Positions 1 to 8,884 of a DNA stretch of 64,000 nt are shown here, piece by piece (positions within the stretch are counted from its first letter, which is position 1; every line of letters starts with the position of its first letter). The notes beneath the pieces are model-generated. The model worked only from the letters and a program-made list of their open reading frames with translations. It was not told where the DNA came from and searched no databases. The stretch is from NCBI GenBank assembly GCA_963828705.1, contig CAWHGA010000049.1:62001-126000 (forward strand), read 5' to 3'. The position numbers were made by a program, and so were the translations under genes. The DNA comes from CAWDJT01 sp963828705 (GTDB taxonomy: Bacteria; Desulfobacterota; Syntrophobacteria; Syntrophobacterales; Syntrophobacteraceae).

Positions 1-218
1 CGTTTGATCGTGTGATGCGGGCTTACACAACGAAGCTGTCCTGCATGGAGTAAAGTGGATCCCGCCGATTGGCTGCAACGACTCGTGTACACCCTGCATG
101 GGCATGAACTTATGGGGATGTAAGCCCCCTAGCCGTGAATTCTGTCAGTGACCCATATCATTGGCACAAGTGCGATCCGAAGGAAAGGGCGGGTCTTCCA
201 TACCCGGCTATGGTCAGG

Positions 219-300
219 CACACCCTGGGAGCCGCCCGGCGCGGAACCGCATGCCGGGTGTGTGGGGACTGGGGGAGAAAATCCCCCGGCAACCCGCTTG
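219..300 (+). mobile_element. Group II intron 3' end (domain V-VI-like), no maturase in window
   Basis: The stretch around 228-271 can fold into a nested hairpin (GCCCGGC pairing with GCCGGGT around an inner GCGG-AA-CCGC). It is followed at about 272-295 by a second hairpin with a GGGGGA/TCCCCC stem. This layout is that of group II intron domains V and VI, and the wording resembles 3' ends of bacterial group II introns from memory. No reverse transcriptase frame lies in bases 1-218, so either the intron starts outside the window or this is a remnant. Bases 1-218 hold no gene I can support. Confidence 0.5.
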
Positions 301-341
301 GGCAACCAACTTGATTGCCTTCATCACGACAGTCAGTAGGA

Positions 342-923
342 CTATTTCGAATCTTGAGGGCTATCTACAAAGCGCAAACGGTCGATCAAACTTTCAAGAT
401 GTGCTCTGCCTCGCTTGGACCAGACGTTGTATGAGCACTTTTGCCCGGCAACTTGGAGATAAGCCAGGTAGTCTGGGCCTACCCCTCCTTGAAGACCGTA
501 GTTGGCAACGCTGCCATCTGCCCAACGTCGGGTGAACGGAAACCTATAGACAGGGTATGGCGAATCAACATCAGCACCGCTCCCTGCGATGCCAAACACA
601 CTCCTTTCCTTGGCAGAGTCATACGCAACAGCCCAACCACCTCCGAAATTCGCTCTTCTGCTCCTAACCTCTGAGCTATTCGACAGCCCATCAATCACCA
701 ATAGTGCGCACTTCTCCCGGTTTTCCGCCTTCTTCCACTCAGTTATGTAAACGCTTGGGACTGCGTTCAGCCTTAGCTTGGACGCCGACCAGGGGGCCGC
801 CCCCATATCCTGGATTTCCTCTGCAGATCCGATCTGCGCTAAGCCCAGGCAAAGCGCAGACAACACAAGCCAGAGAAAGGCCGTTTCGCGCCTAGTCATT
901 TCTCTGCTGATTCTACACGCCAT
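342..923 (-). CDS. Hypothetical secreted protein, 193 aa
   Basis: I do not recognise this family. The N-terminus (after MACRISREMTRRETAF) has a hydrophobic stretch of Leu/Val/Ala ending near GSAEE, a plausible Sec signal peptide cleaved after about residue 34, so the product is probably periplasmic or secreted. An internal start at residue 9 (MTRRETAF) would give a more typical signal peptide. The mature part has two Cys (REKCALL, GQKCSYN) that could form a disulfide. It stands alone, followed by the intron fragment. Confidence 0.55.
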   Translation of the reverse strand: MACRISREMTRRETAFLWLVLSALCLGLAQIGSAEEIQDMGAAPWSASKLRLNAVPSVYITEWKKAENREKCALLVIDGLSNSSEVRSRRANFGGGWAVAYDSAKERSVFGIAGSGADVDSPYPVYRFPFTRRWADGSVANYGLQGGVGPDYLAYLQVAGQKCSYNVWSKRGRAHLESLIDRLRFVDSPQDSK

Positions 924-1162
924 CTAAGTTCCTCCGTTGTTCGCCCTGGTTGCTAATCGATACAGGAAGAAGCCTCACGGCTCCTCCCTTCCACACCACG
1001 AAGCATAAGGATCATACCACCGCCCTCACTTTTGTTTGGGGGCATTTTGGGTCTAGACTCTGGGGCCCACATCACCTATAAGACTTGATCAATACAGGGG
1101 ATACAGATGGGTGCCACTTACAATTGTGATCTTATCAACTTAACTGAACTGGAGGGATGAGA

Positions 1163-1372
1163 GTGAAAACGCTGGTCTTAAGTATATGTCTTGTTCTCCT
1201 GGCGGCTTTTACCGCCGTCGATGTTAGCGCACGCTCACGCTGTGGCAAAACCTGGATTGAGGGTCACTACAACCGCCGTGGTAGGTGGATTGAAGGCCAC
1301 TGGAAGCATCTGCGCTGGGTTCCTGCCCATTATGACCACCATGGGAGATGGATTCAGGGACATTGCAGATAG
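1163..1372 (+). CDS. Small secreted YXWGXW-like repeat protein
   Basis: A signal peptide of about 23 residues (VKTLVLSICLVLLAAF) is followed by four near-tandem copies of a W-[IV]-x-[GA]-H unit: WIEGHY, WIEGHW, WVPAHY, WIQGHC. This is the pattern of small secreted YXWGXW-repeat proteins of Proteobacteria, whose function is unknown. A GGAGG at 1151-1155 lies only one base before the ATG at 1157 but seven before a GTG at 1163, so the GTG is the more likely start. The protein is basic and rich in Trp, His and Arg. Confidence 0.6.
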   Translation: MKTLVLSICLVLLAAFTAVDVSARSRCGKTWIEGHYNRRGRWIEGHWKHLRWVPAHYDHHGRWIQGHCR

Positions 1373-1430
1373 AGTTCCTGGGACCATCAAGTAGGTTGAT
1401 GAAGACCGAATCCGGGCAATGGGGTTCGCA

Positions 1431-2673
1431 TCAACCCGTATGCCCGCGTCCCACGACCACACAGCTATTCCCGCCTCCAAAGGTGCAGCCGACGATCATC
1501 CCATAGCGCAGCCGGACCTGACGCACCGGACTGAACCGCTGGGAATCACCCGGCCTTCCGGTGAGGTGCGGTCCGATGATGGCAGGGGGAACTACCCCTT
1601 CACGCAGTGCCAGGAGAATGGTGGCCACGGTGAGCAAGCCGGCGCTGCCGAATTCGCCGACGCTATAGCGCAGAGGGAGCCGCGGGATCTGTTGCCATCC
1701 GGCACCGAACACCTTCTGCAGGGCGCTCGCTTCCAGCACTTCCAACTCTTCCACGCCATTAGCCGCCAGACCGAGGACATCAATATCGCCAGGGTGCAGA
1801 CGAGCCTCCTCCAGGGCCGCCCACAGGGTGTCAGCCAGCGCCCCGGCATCGGTGGGGTAATGTCCCTGCCTGGCCTGACCGCTACCCAGTTGCAGCGCCA
1901 GCAGCCTGCCATAAGTCGCCGCTTGACGCGCACCAGCCCGGTCGCCAGGCTCCAGGACCAGGCACGTGGCGGCCTCCCCGGGAACAAAACCTCGACCGCT
2001 GGGCATCTGGTCCGGCGCCAAGGGCTCTGCCTGACATAGCGGTTTGATAACCCGGAGAGCATTCAGGCTGTGCCACAAAATGGCGGAGAGTTCATCCACC
2101 CCGCCCACCAGTAGCGCATCGGCCTGACCGCCTGCCAGCAAGGCAGCGGCAAAAGCCAGCGCGTTTTCGCCCGACAGATGGTTCTGGCAGAAGGTGCTGT
2201 TGGGACCCTGCAGCTGGTGAAACATGGCCACATGGCTGGCCGGCGCGTTGGGAACGGTATCCGGAAACAAGATGGGTTCCGCCGATTGAGGACCATGTTC
2301 CAGCAGACTCAAAAAAAATGCATCCGTCTGGTGAGTGCTGCCAAAAGCGCTGCTAAAGATAACCCCAAGACGCTGGCGGTTATCATCGGTAACCTTCACA
2401 CCGCTGTCAGTCAGCGCCTCGCAACTGGCGGCCACTGCCAGCCGTGACAGGCGACTGAGCCGCCGATAGAACTGGGCCGGCATGGTGTCCTTGGGGTTGA
2501 ACCCCTTGATTTCGGCCCCGAGGGTAGCGCCTTCGGGGCTCGCAGCGAATCCCGCGACCGGTGCAATCCCCCCGACGCCACCTAGGAGTTGCGCCCAATG
2601 GGCGGCCCTTCCCAGGCCCAGCGCGCTTGATCATGCCCAGTCCGGTGATGTGCAGAGGTTCCATGAGCCTCAT
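1431..2673 (-). CDS. Beta-ketoacyl synthase homologue without active-site Cys (CLF/KS-beta-like), frameshifted
   Basis: The fold is FabB/FabF-like: it starts MRLMEPLHITGLGMI, then (next frame) ALGLGRAAHWAQLL, FYRRLSRLSRLAVAA, and ends with the glycine-rich CTFGGGNSCVVV. At the nucleophile elbow, where condensing enzymes have TACSSG, this protein reads QNHLSGENAL, so the Cys appears replaced by His. That is the pattern of chain-length-factor subunits pairing with an active ketosynthase. The partner is encoded just upstream (2774-4001). One extra base at about 2627-2628 breaks the frame after GMI; removing one A restores GMISALGLG. The ATG at 2673 has an AAGGA eight bases upstream. It is probably the last gene of the operon that starts at fabG. 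Confidence 0.8.
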
Positions 2674-2773
2674 GCAGAAGTCCTTTTCACCCTTCGATAC
2701 CTCTTGCCTTGTCCGGTTGTCAAGCACCCACCGGCACGGTTTACGGCCGGCGGCGAGCTACCGCCGGCCGCCA

Positions 2774-4001
2774 TCAGAACAGTGGCGGCTCTTTGGCCAG
2801 GACCAGCGTGGTGTTGTTGCCACCAAAGGCAAAGGAGTTGGACAGCGCCACCCGGATGGCAGCAGGCCGCGCCTGGTTGGGCACATAATCCAGATCACAC
2901 TCAGGGTCGGGGTGCTGCAAGTGGATGGTCGGAGGGAGCACCCCTTGATGCAGGGCCAGCAGCGTAGCGGCGGCTTCCACCGCCCCGGCCGCCCCCAGGC
3001 AGTGGCCGTGAGCCGCTTTGGTGGAACTGACCGCAATCGAATCGGCTCCTAGATCCAAAAAGCTGCCTGATGGCCAGCGTCTCGGTGCGGTCATTAACCG
3101 GCGTACCGGTGCCGTGGGCATTGATGTAGTCGACAGCAGTGGCATCGATGCCGGCATTGGCCAGAGCCAAAGCCATGCTTCTGCTGGGGCCTGCTCCTGA
3201 TGGGTCAGGTGAAGTCATGTGGTAGGCGTCAGCACAAATCCCGTACCCCAGCACCGCACCATAAGCAGCGATGCCGTCTGCCGCAGCCCGCTCCCGGGAT
3301 TCGAGGACCAGTATGCTGGCCCCTTCCCCCAGCACCAGCCCTTCCCGGTAGCGGTCGAAGGGACGGCAGGTGGTGCGATCCACCGACCGCAGCGCATTAA
3401 ACCCGGCGAAAGTCAGCTCCGACAGGGATTCGGCGCCCCCGGCCAAGACCACGTCTGCCCTTCCGGACCGAATCAGATCAGCTGCGTAACCGATGGCTGT
3501 GGCGCTGGAAGAACAGGCCGTCGCGATGGTGGAGCGGGGTCCGAAGAAACCATAGCCGTTGCCAATGACGTCGGTCAGGTTGCAGGCCGGAAATGGCAGG
3601 AGCAGCGACGGGCGCGGCTTGTTCCGACCAGCATGGAGCTGCCGTCGGTAGCGTTCCGCCTCCAGGACCCCGCCGGCACCCGCCCCGAGGACGATCCCAA
3701 TGCGCTGCGGGGAAATGTTGCGTTCCAGCAATCGGGACTCGCCAATGGCTTCGTCCGCCGCCCACAATCCCAGCCGGTCACTGCGCCCCAAATGACGCCA
3801 GCCCGGCACACGCGGAAGCGTGGAAAAATCAATGCCGCGCACCTGAGCCGCGATCCGGCTGCGGTACCCTGACGCATCGAACAGATCGATCGCACCGATG
3901 CCACTGTGGCCGGAACGCAGCGCCGCCCAAAAGGACACTCTATTATGTCCCAGGCCACAGACCACCCCGATGCCGGTCACAACCACCTCATTTGGCTTCA
4001 T
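2774..4001 (-). CDS. Beta-ketoacyl-ACP synthase (active KS), frameshifted near the C-terminus
   Basis: This condensing enzyme keeps the catalytic Cys in TACSSSATAIG, a first His region INAHGTGTPVND and a second in STKAAHGHCLGAAGAVEA, and ends SNSFAFGGNNTTLVL. It should perform decarboxylative Claisen condensation on ACP-bound chains. The frame breaks at a run of five A at 3057-3061 (five T on the coding strand); one T fewer joins RQLLDLGADSIAVSSTK. Together with the Cys-less homologue downstream it looks like a KS-alpha/KS-beta pair, as in aryl-polyene and type II polyketide systems. The start ATG lies ten bases after the GT2 stop codon, in the same operon. Confidence 0.85.
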
Positions 4002-4010
4002 ATCAACCCG

Positions 4011-4727
4011 TTAAAGCCGGATGCCCCTTCGCCAGAAAAGGCTTTTCAAAAACACCATGGAAATCAGAAAGGTATCGGTGAATGCCCGGTAGTGGGAAGC
4101 ATCGGCTGCCTCTTGGTGATAGATGGTCTTGATGGGCGCGCTCACAATGCGCATGCCTCTGAGGCCCGCCTTGATGGTGATTTCCGTTTCGGTGTCATAG
4201 CGCGTCGTGCACAGCGGAATTGACTCGATCAGTCTTCTGCTGTAGAGCCGAAACCCGCTCTGACTATCCTCCAGAGGCTGTCCGGCCGCCCACGAAATAC
4301 AAAACACCCCAACCCGGTTGGTGTAATAGCGGACGCGCGGCATATCGGCGGTCCTGGCCATTCTGGAACCCACCACCAAGTCAGCCCCAGTGCGGTCGAA
4401 TGCCGCGATTATACCAGGGATGTCATCCGGATCATGTTGTAGATCTCCATCCAGGGTGATGACCCCCTCCCATGGACCCTCCAACGCCCTCTGGAAACCA
4501 CAACGCAAAGCCCAACCCTTACCACGATTCACCGCAATCCGAATGACGGATGCGCCGTGTTCCTCCGCCAGAAGCGCGGTGTCGTCCTGGGATCCGTCGT
4601 CAATCACCACCACCTGCGACAGGTGGCGGCGGGTCCGCTGGACGGCCTCACCAATGCTGCGAGCGAGATTATAAGCGGGAATCAGGGCGCAGAACCTTGC
4701 CGAAGGCAACGGTGCTTGAATCTTCAT
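4011..4727 (-). CDS. Family 2 glycosyltransferase (DPM1/dolichyl-P-mannose synthase-like)
   Basis: A complete GT-A domain: ALIPAYNLARSIGEAV at the N-terminus, VVVIDDGSQDDT for nucleotide binding, and the DxD-containing ITLDGDLQHDPDDI. No transmembrane tail is obvious, although the end is hydrophobic (DTFLISMVFLKSLFW). Family members transfer a sugar from a nucleotide donor to a lipid carrier. In aryl-polyene clusters a GT2 domain of this kind is linked to an acyltransferase; here the acyltransferase is a separate gene at 15984-16860. It lies three bases downstream of the dehydratase gene and ten upstream of the ketosynthase, so all are probably on one transcript. Confidence 0.85.
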   Translation of the reverse strand: MKIQAPLPSARFCALIPAYNLARSIGEAVQRTRRHLSQVVVIDDGSQDDTALLAEEHGASVIRIAVNRGKGWALRCGFQRALEGPWEGVITLDGDLQHDPDDIPGIIAAFDRTGADLVVGSRMARTADMPRVRYYTNRVGVFCISWAAGQPLEDSQSGFRLYSRRLIESIPLCTTRYDTETEITIKAGLRGMRIVSAPIKTIYHQEAADASHYRAFTDTFLISMVFLKSLFWRRGIRL

Positions 4728-4730
4728 CTC

Positions 4731-5171
4731 CTAAACGTCCAGGAACAGAGTGATGCTTGCCTGCACCACCGCCTCTCCGGCAACCTCGCCGCGAGCTTCG
4801 AATTTATGGAGTGGGCCATAACCGGCGAGCAAACGCGCGGAAAGGATCACGGTGTCACCAGCAAAAACCCCGCGGTCGAACCGGCACTGATCAATGCGCA
4901 CCAGATATCCTCGCGGCCGCCGCTCGCCCGACGAACTTGCCGGCTCGCGGCGCACACATAGGGCGGCAACCTGCCCCAACGCCTCCACCAGCAAAAAGGC
5001 CGGAAATACCGGCCGTTCTCCGCTACGGTTGAGGAACGGATGCGTGTCGGCAACCGCAAACAGCCCTTGAACGCTCTTCCCACCCTCCAGGGATATGATC
5101 CGGTCCACGAACAAAAAGGGATGGCGGTGCGGTAAAAAATCTTCAATTCGCAGGTCGTCTGCGTCCGTCAT
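4731..5171 (-). CDS. FabZ/FabA-like hotdog 3-hydroxyacyl-ACP dehydratase
   Basis: At 146 aa it has the size and motifs of a single hotdog dehydratase: LPHRHPFLFVDRI carries the expected catalytic His, and FPAFLLVEALGQVAAL corresponds to the helix with the acidic catalytic residue (VEALAQ in FabZ). The usual HFPGxPVMPG turn is altered to HPFLNRSGERPVFP, so it is a divergent member, nearer to ApeP-type proteins than housekeeping FabZ (inference). It would dehydrate 3-hydroxyacyl-ACP to enoyl-ACP within the cluster. No enoyl-reductase gene is present nearby, which would favour unsaturated or polyene products. Confidence 0.8.
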   Translation of the reverse strand: MTDADDLRIEDFLPHRHPFLFVDRIISLEGGKSVQGLFAVADTHPFLNRSGERPVFPAFLLVEALGQVAALCVRREPASSSGERRPRGYLVRIDQCRFDRGVFAGDTVILSARLLAGYGPLHKFEARGEVAGEAVVQASITLFLDV

Positions 5172-5261
5172 AGATTTATCCCGGCCACGGAGCCTGCTGC
5201 AGAATTCCTGATCCCCTCACGACAAACTGAGTGAGGGACTTGCTGCAAAAGACTCACTACT

Positions 5262-5353
5262 CTGTCAGCTTGGTTTTGAGGGTGGGTGATTAGGCCGTGG
5301 GTGACACCGGCAACTTGTGCCGGTGTCCGAAGGACAGAGGCAGAAGCTGACAG
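5262..5353. repeat. Inverted-repeat element in the gap between dehydratase and thioesterase genes
   Basis: A 10-bp perfect terminal inverted repeat (CTGTCAGCTT at 5262-5271, AAGCTGACAG at 5344-5353) encloses a second perfect 10-bp hairpin (GACACCGGCA at 5303-5312, TGCCGGTGTC at 5318-5327). There is no T-run, so it is not a typical terminator. It sits in the only sizeable gap (5172-5415) of the operon and may be a small mobile repeat or an mRNA processing structure. Confidence 0.4.
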
Positions 5354-5415
5354 TCCATTAGCGAATCAAGCCTGCCGATCAGCCTCTTGCTTCGGCACTC
5401 GTGAAACGATTTGCG

Positions 5416-5853
5416 CTAGGTTATCTGAAGGCTCCAAAGCAAAAAGCGGACCATGGCTTCCACCCGTTCTTTGAGTTCACCCTGGAGCTTGTAGATCATC
5501 ACGCCATCGATTCGGGTCAAGACCTGCAGGGTTTCGCCTCGAGCCAGCAGCTCCCGGTCAGCCTGCCGCTGAATTTCGAATTGGAAGGTGAGGGAGGTGG
5601 TATGGGGCTTCACCAGATGGGTGCGGATGACAATCGCGTCGTTGGTACGAGCGGACTTCAAGTAATCGCAAGAGGCCCGCACCACCGGGGCAATGAAACC
5701 CAAGGCAGCGAAATCTTTGGGCAACAGGTCGAAGCGTTCGAGCACCTTCATGCGGCCGAGTTCAAACCAGGCAAAATAATGGCCGTACCAGGCGATGCCC
5801 CACTGATCGATTTCGTTGAATCGAACTGTAGTGGTGGTTTCAACCCACTGCAT
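5416..5853 (-). CDS. 4-hydroxybenzoyl-CoA thioesterase-like hotdog protein
   Basis: From MQWVETTTTVRFNEIDQWG the protein is about 145 aa, the normal size for a 4HBT acyl thioesterase. The stretch FNEIDQWGIAWYGHYFAW matches the catalytic region (Asp of the D-x-x-G turn followed by the Y-x-x-Y/H helix). It should hydrolyse an acyl thioester on ACP or CoA, or act as an ApeH-like partner in polyene synthesis. The frame is open further upstream, but that part overlaps the ACP gene out of frame and looks non-coding, so I place the start at 5853, overlapping the ACP end by 14 bases. Translational coupling with the ACP is likely. Confidence 0.75.
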   Translation of the reverse strand: MQWVETTTTVRFNEIDQWGIAWYGHYFAWFELGRMKVLERFDLLPKDFAALGFIAPVVRASCDYLKSARTNDAIVIRTHLVKPHTTSLTFQFEIQRQADRELLARGETLQVLTRIDGVMIYKLQGELKERVEAMVRFLLWSLQIT

Positions 5854-6142
5854 GGAATGATTTCTTCGCCGACTGCTTTTCCAGGACAAAGTCCGCCAGG
5901 GCGAGGATAGACGCAAAAGCGCGTCGCCCCACTTCGGCGTCGGGAATCTCGACGTCGTATTCCCGTTCAATGGCAACCACCAACTCCAACGCGTCGATTG
6001 AGTCGAGACCAAGCCCTTCCCCAAAGAGTGCAGCGCCGTCAACGATATCGTCCGGGGTGATCTCCTCCAAACGCAAGGTTCGTATCACGAGTCCTTTGAG
6101 GTCTTCCAACAACTCCTTGGGAATTTGCCCAGATGCCTGCAA
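5840..6142 (-). CDS. Acyl carrier protein, TTG start
   Basis: A 100-residue carrier protein with the phosphopantetheine site in GLGLDSIDALELVVAIE (Ser of DSI) and a typical four-helix, acidic composition. It would carry the growing chain for the two ketosynthases, the dehydratase and the ketoreductase. No ATG is available; a TTG at 6142 is preceded by AAGGAG at a good distance, which decides the start. The C-terminal tail (EKQSAKKSFHAVG) is basic. It is a cluster-specific ACP, because the housekeeping fab operon is not in this window. Confidence 0.85.
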   Translation of the reverse strand: MQASGQIPKELLEDLKGLVIRTLRLEEITPDDIVDGAALFGEGLGLDSIDALELVVAIEREYDVEIPDAEVGRRAFASILALADFVLEKQSAKKSFHAVG

Positions 6143-6217
6143 CCACGTCTCCTTATGAATCGTGCTCGATCAGTCCTACTCGCCCAATTGTCTGCCGGTT
6201 CGCCGCGATGACAGGGT

Positions 6218-6958
6218 TCAACTCAGCCCACCATCCACATGAACCACCTGACCGGTGATATAGCTCGCCGCTTCAGATGCCAGGAATAGCACCAATTCTG
6301 CCACTTCCTGCGGCTGCCCCAACCGCCCCAGGGTGATCATCCGCTGCAGTTCCGCCAGCGTCTTGGGTGGTAACGATCGCGTCATGTCGGTATCGATGAC
6401 TCCCGGACACACGGCATTGACGGTAATGCCGGCCCTTCCCAGTTCTCTCGCCAGGGACTTGGTGAGGCTCACCACCCCGCCCTTGGCGGCAGCGTAGTTG
6501 GCTTGCCCTTCACGGCCAAATATCGCGCTGGGGGACACAATATTGATGATCCGCCCCCATCGTCGGCCGATCATGGGTTTCAGCGCCAGCTTAGAACCGA
6601 CAAAACACCCGTGCAAATTGACCCGCAACACCTCGTGCCAATCGGCTTCGGGCATGAACATGAGCAGGTTGTCGCGGCGAATGCCGGCATTATTGACCAG
6701 AATATCGATACGGCCAAATTGCTTGAGGACACTGTCAAAGAGACTCTTCATGCCATCTTGATCAGCGACATCACACTGCTGGATGAAGCCCCGGGAGGCA
6801 TCCAGCTGCAGTTGCTCCTGAAAGGAGTGGGCCTGCTCCCGGTCCTGCCGATAGGTGGCCACCACGTTGGCACCTTCCAGGAAAAAACCTCTGGTGATGG
6901 CAGCCCCTATGCCGCGAGTCCCCCCCGTGATGAGCGCCGTCTTGTCGGAAAACCTCAT
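6218..6958 (-). CDS. fabG: 3-oxoacyl-ACP reductase, FabG-like SDR
   Basis: A classical short-chain dehydrogenase: the NADP-binding TGGTRGIGAA, the NNAG motif, the catalytic Ser in VSPSAIFG and YAAAKGG carrying the Tyr/Lys pair, ending in the FabG-typical HVDGGLS. About 246 aa from MRFSDKTALITGG; the upstream in-frame ATGs lack the fold, so 6958 is preferred. It reduces 3-oxoacyl-ACP to 3-hydroxyacyl-ACP. It is the first gene of the minus-strand operon fabG-ACP-TE-DH-GT2-KS-KS, with a sigma70-like promoter upstream. Confidence 0.85.
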   Translation of the reverse strand: MRFSDKTALITGGTRGIGAAITRGFFLEGANVVATYRQDREQAHSFQEQLQLDASRGFIQQCDVADQDGMKSLFDSVLKQFGRIDILVNNAGIRRDNLLMFMPEADWHEVLRVNLHGCFVGSKLALKPMIGRRWGRIINIVSPSAIFGREGQANYAAAKGGVVSLTKSLARELGRAGITVNAVCPGVIDTDMTRSLPPKTLAELQRMITLGRLGQPQEVAELVLFLASEAASYITGQVVHVDGGLS

Positions 6959-7099
6959 CCACCCTGCCCCTCTCATCGGTGAGCCACGCGGCTGGTCCCG
7001 CATTCACCGACCTACAAACGCCGAGGCACCTGCCCTGAGAACTGCCCGCAGCCCGAGCATAAGCGGCAACCTATGGTAAAAACTCGGGAAATTGGTATG

Positions 7100-7129
7100 A
7101 ACATAGCACACCGCTTTTTTGGCCGTCAA
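7100..7129 (-). promoter_or_regulatory. Sigma70-like promoter for the fabG operon
   Basis: On the minus strand TTGACG (7124-7129) and TATGTT (7100-7105) are separated by 18 bases. The expected start is about 135 bases before the fabG ATG, in the divergent gap with the ATP-grasp gene. Confidence 0.45.
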
Positions 7130-7172
7130 GGGCAAATCAATTGGCTTGCGCAGTTCTCACCATTGGGGTTGA

Positions 7173-8511
7173 ATGATGCTCAAATTGAGCGATTTCGACC
7201 GCTATCCATTGGTGATTGATGCTCGCGCCGCACTTGATAGATGGGCATTCCAGGCAACCCCACAGGCATTACCTGCGATGAATCTGCAAAAAATTCGAGT
7301 TTTTGTCACTGACGGTTACTGGCGCAAGACGCTGGCGGCAGTGCGCGCCTTGGGGCGCGCGGGGCTGAAGGTGACCGTGGGGGAAAGCACCTATCTGGCA
7401 CCGGCGTTTTTTTCTCGTTACTGCCACACCAGAATTCGCACACCATCGCCCGTACTGCAGCCGTCGGGCTATCTGGATTTCTTGGAAAAGTTCCTGTTCC
7501 GGCACCCACATGAGGTGCTGCTGCCCATGGAAGAAACGACCCTGCTGCTGCTCGCCCGACATCGTGAGCGCTTCGAACACCTCACTCGGCTGCCGGTGGC
7601 CGGCTACCGATCGCTGGAAGTGGCACGGGACAAACTGCTGGTGCTGCAACGGGCTGAAGCCTTATCCATCCCCACCCCCCCAGCCTTTCCCATCAGCGGA
7701 CCTGGAAGCAGGCCGAGCGCTGCTGGACTCTCTGCCCTACCCCGTGGTCGTCAAGCCGCGGGTGGGTTCCGGCAGCGCCGGAATCGAGTATGTGGCGGAA
7801 CGCACCCAGTTGCTGCCGGCTCTGCAGCGGGCGTTTGCGGCCGGCCACCAACCCTTTGTTCAGGCACGTCTGCCCGCTGAAGGTCCCGGGATAGGTGTCA
7901 GTTTCTTACTGGATGGCTCCCACCAGGTGCGTGCCGGTTTCGTTCACCGGCGCTTACGCGAATACCCGGTGACCGGAGGGCCAAGCACCTTGCGGGAAAG
8001 CTACACCCATGAACAGGCCTATGCCGATGCCCTGCGCCTGCTTCAAGACCTGAAATTGGTGGGGGTGGCCATGGTGGAGTTCAAGATCGATACACGCACG
8101 GGGCAGGCCAATCTTCTGGAAGTGAATCCCCGCTTCTGGGGATCACTGGCGCTGGCCGTGGATGCCGGGGTCAATTTCCCCTTGCTGTGGACGCTCATGG
8201 CCTTGGGCGAAGACTTCGCTCCAATAACCAGCTACCGTCTGGGGCATCGTTGCCGCTGGCTGCTGCCCGGCGACATCCTGCATTTCCTCCATAACCCCAA
8301 CCGCTGGCAGTTGGAGCCTTCCTTTTTCCGTTTTCGCGCACCTGATCAAACCTACGACATCATCGATCCACACGACCCCCTCCCGATCCTGGGAACGATT
8401 CTCGCCCTGCTGCCATTTTACCGGAGCCGCGACTTTGCGTACGTGCGCCACCGAAGAAGCCATGTGGAAAATCCCGATGTCCTTGCGCATCGCCGGGTCA
8501 GGAAGGGTTAG
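7173..8511 (+). CDS. ATP-grasp domain protein, frameshifted at a C-run
   Basis: The first part (KIRVFVTDGYWRKTLAAV) is the pre-ATP-grasp fold. After a frame change at a run of seven C at about 7675-7681 the ATP-grasp core continues with PYPVVVKPRVGSGSAGIEYV and the metal-binding LLEVNPRFWGSLALAVDAG. These are typical of carboxylate-amine/thiol ligases of the COG3919 type, which join a carboxylate to a nucleophile using ATP. The C-terminal 120 residues (WRCLLPGDILHF-like) probably lie on the membrane or bind substrate. The start may be the ATG at 7278 (MNLQKIRVFV), because residues before it do not fit the fold; 7173 has a weak GGGG site. It is divergent from the fabG operon and upstream of the radical SAM gene. 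Confidence 0.7.
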
Positions 8512-8884
8512 AATTTGAAATTGTTGTTGAATTATGCCATCTGATAGGCTAATCGTCTAACCGCTGCGCCCCCGAGCCACACCGGCCACCCCGACCCCCA
8601 ACTGAGACGGGAACTGGACGCGCAAGACACCTCCTAGATCAAACCCAGGATAGGGAACTCTACGGAAACCCGACCCCTACAGCCCGGCAGAAACCCTCAT
8701 GGCATTTGTCATGCCGAGCGCAACGAGACATTTCACCACCGGGGCACCCTTCGTTGAGCTTATCTTGAGGCACGAAGGGTACAGGGTAACCATCAGTGGT
8801 GGAGGGAGACTTCCGCCACCAAGTTTTTTGCCCGTCCGCAGCCGGAGACCACAGCCCGATACTCGGACCACCTGGAGACAGCCG
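8512..8884. other. Intergenic region with a dispersed palindromic repeat
   Basis: There is no gene I can support. Bases 8746-8780 form an inverted repeat (ACCCTTCGT ... ACGAAGGGT) with a TTGAG-containing loop, related to the palindromes at 12583-12616 and 16883-16920. Frames open through here in front of the radical SAM gene appear to be read-through of this repeat. Confidence 0.5.

Noticed and set aside
8535..8590. Stretch resembling the 5' part of a tRNA on the minus strand (GGCGCAGCGGTTAGACG)
   Set aside because: No anticodon arm, T-arm or acceptor pairing could be completed; at most a remnant.
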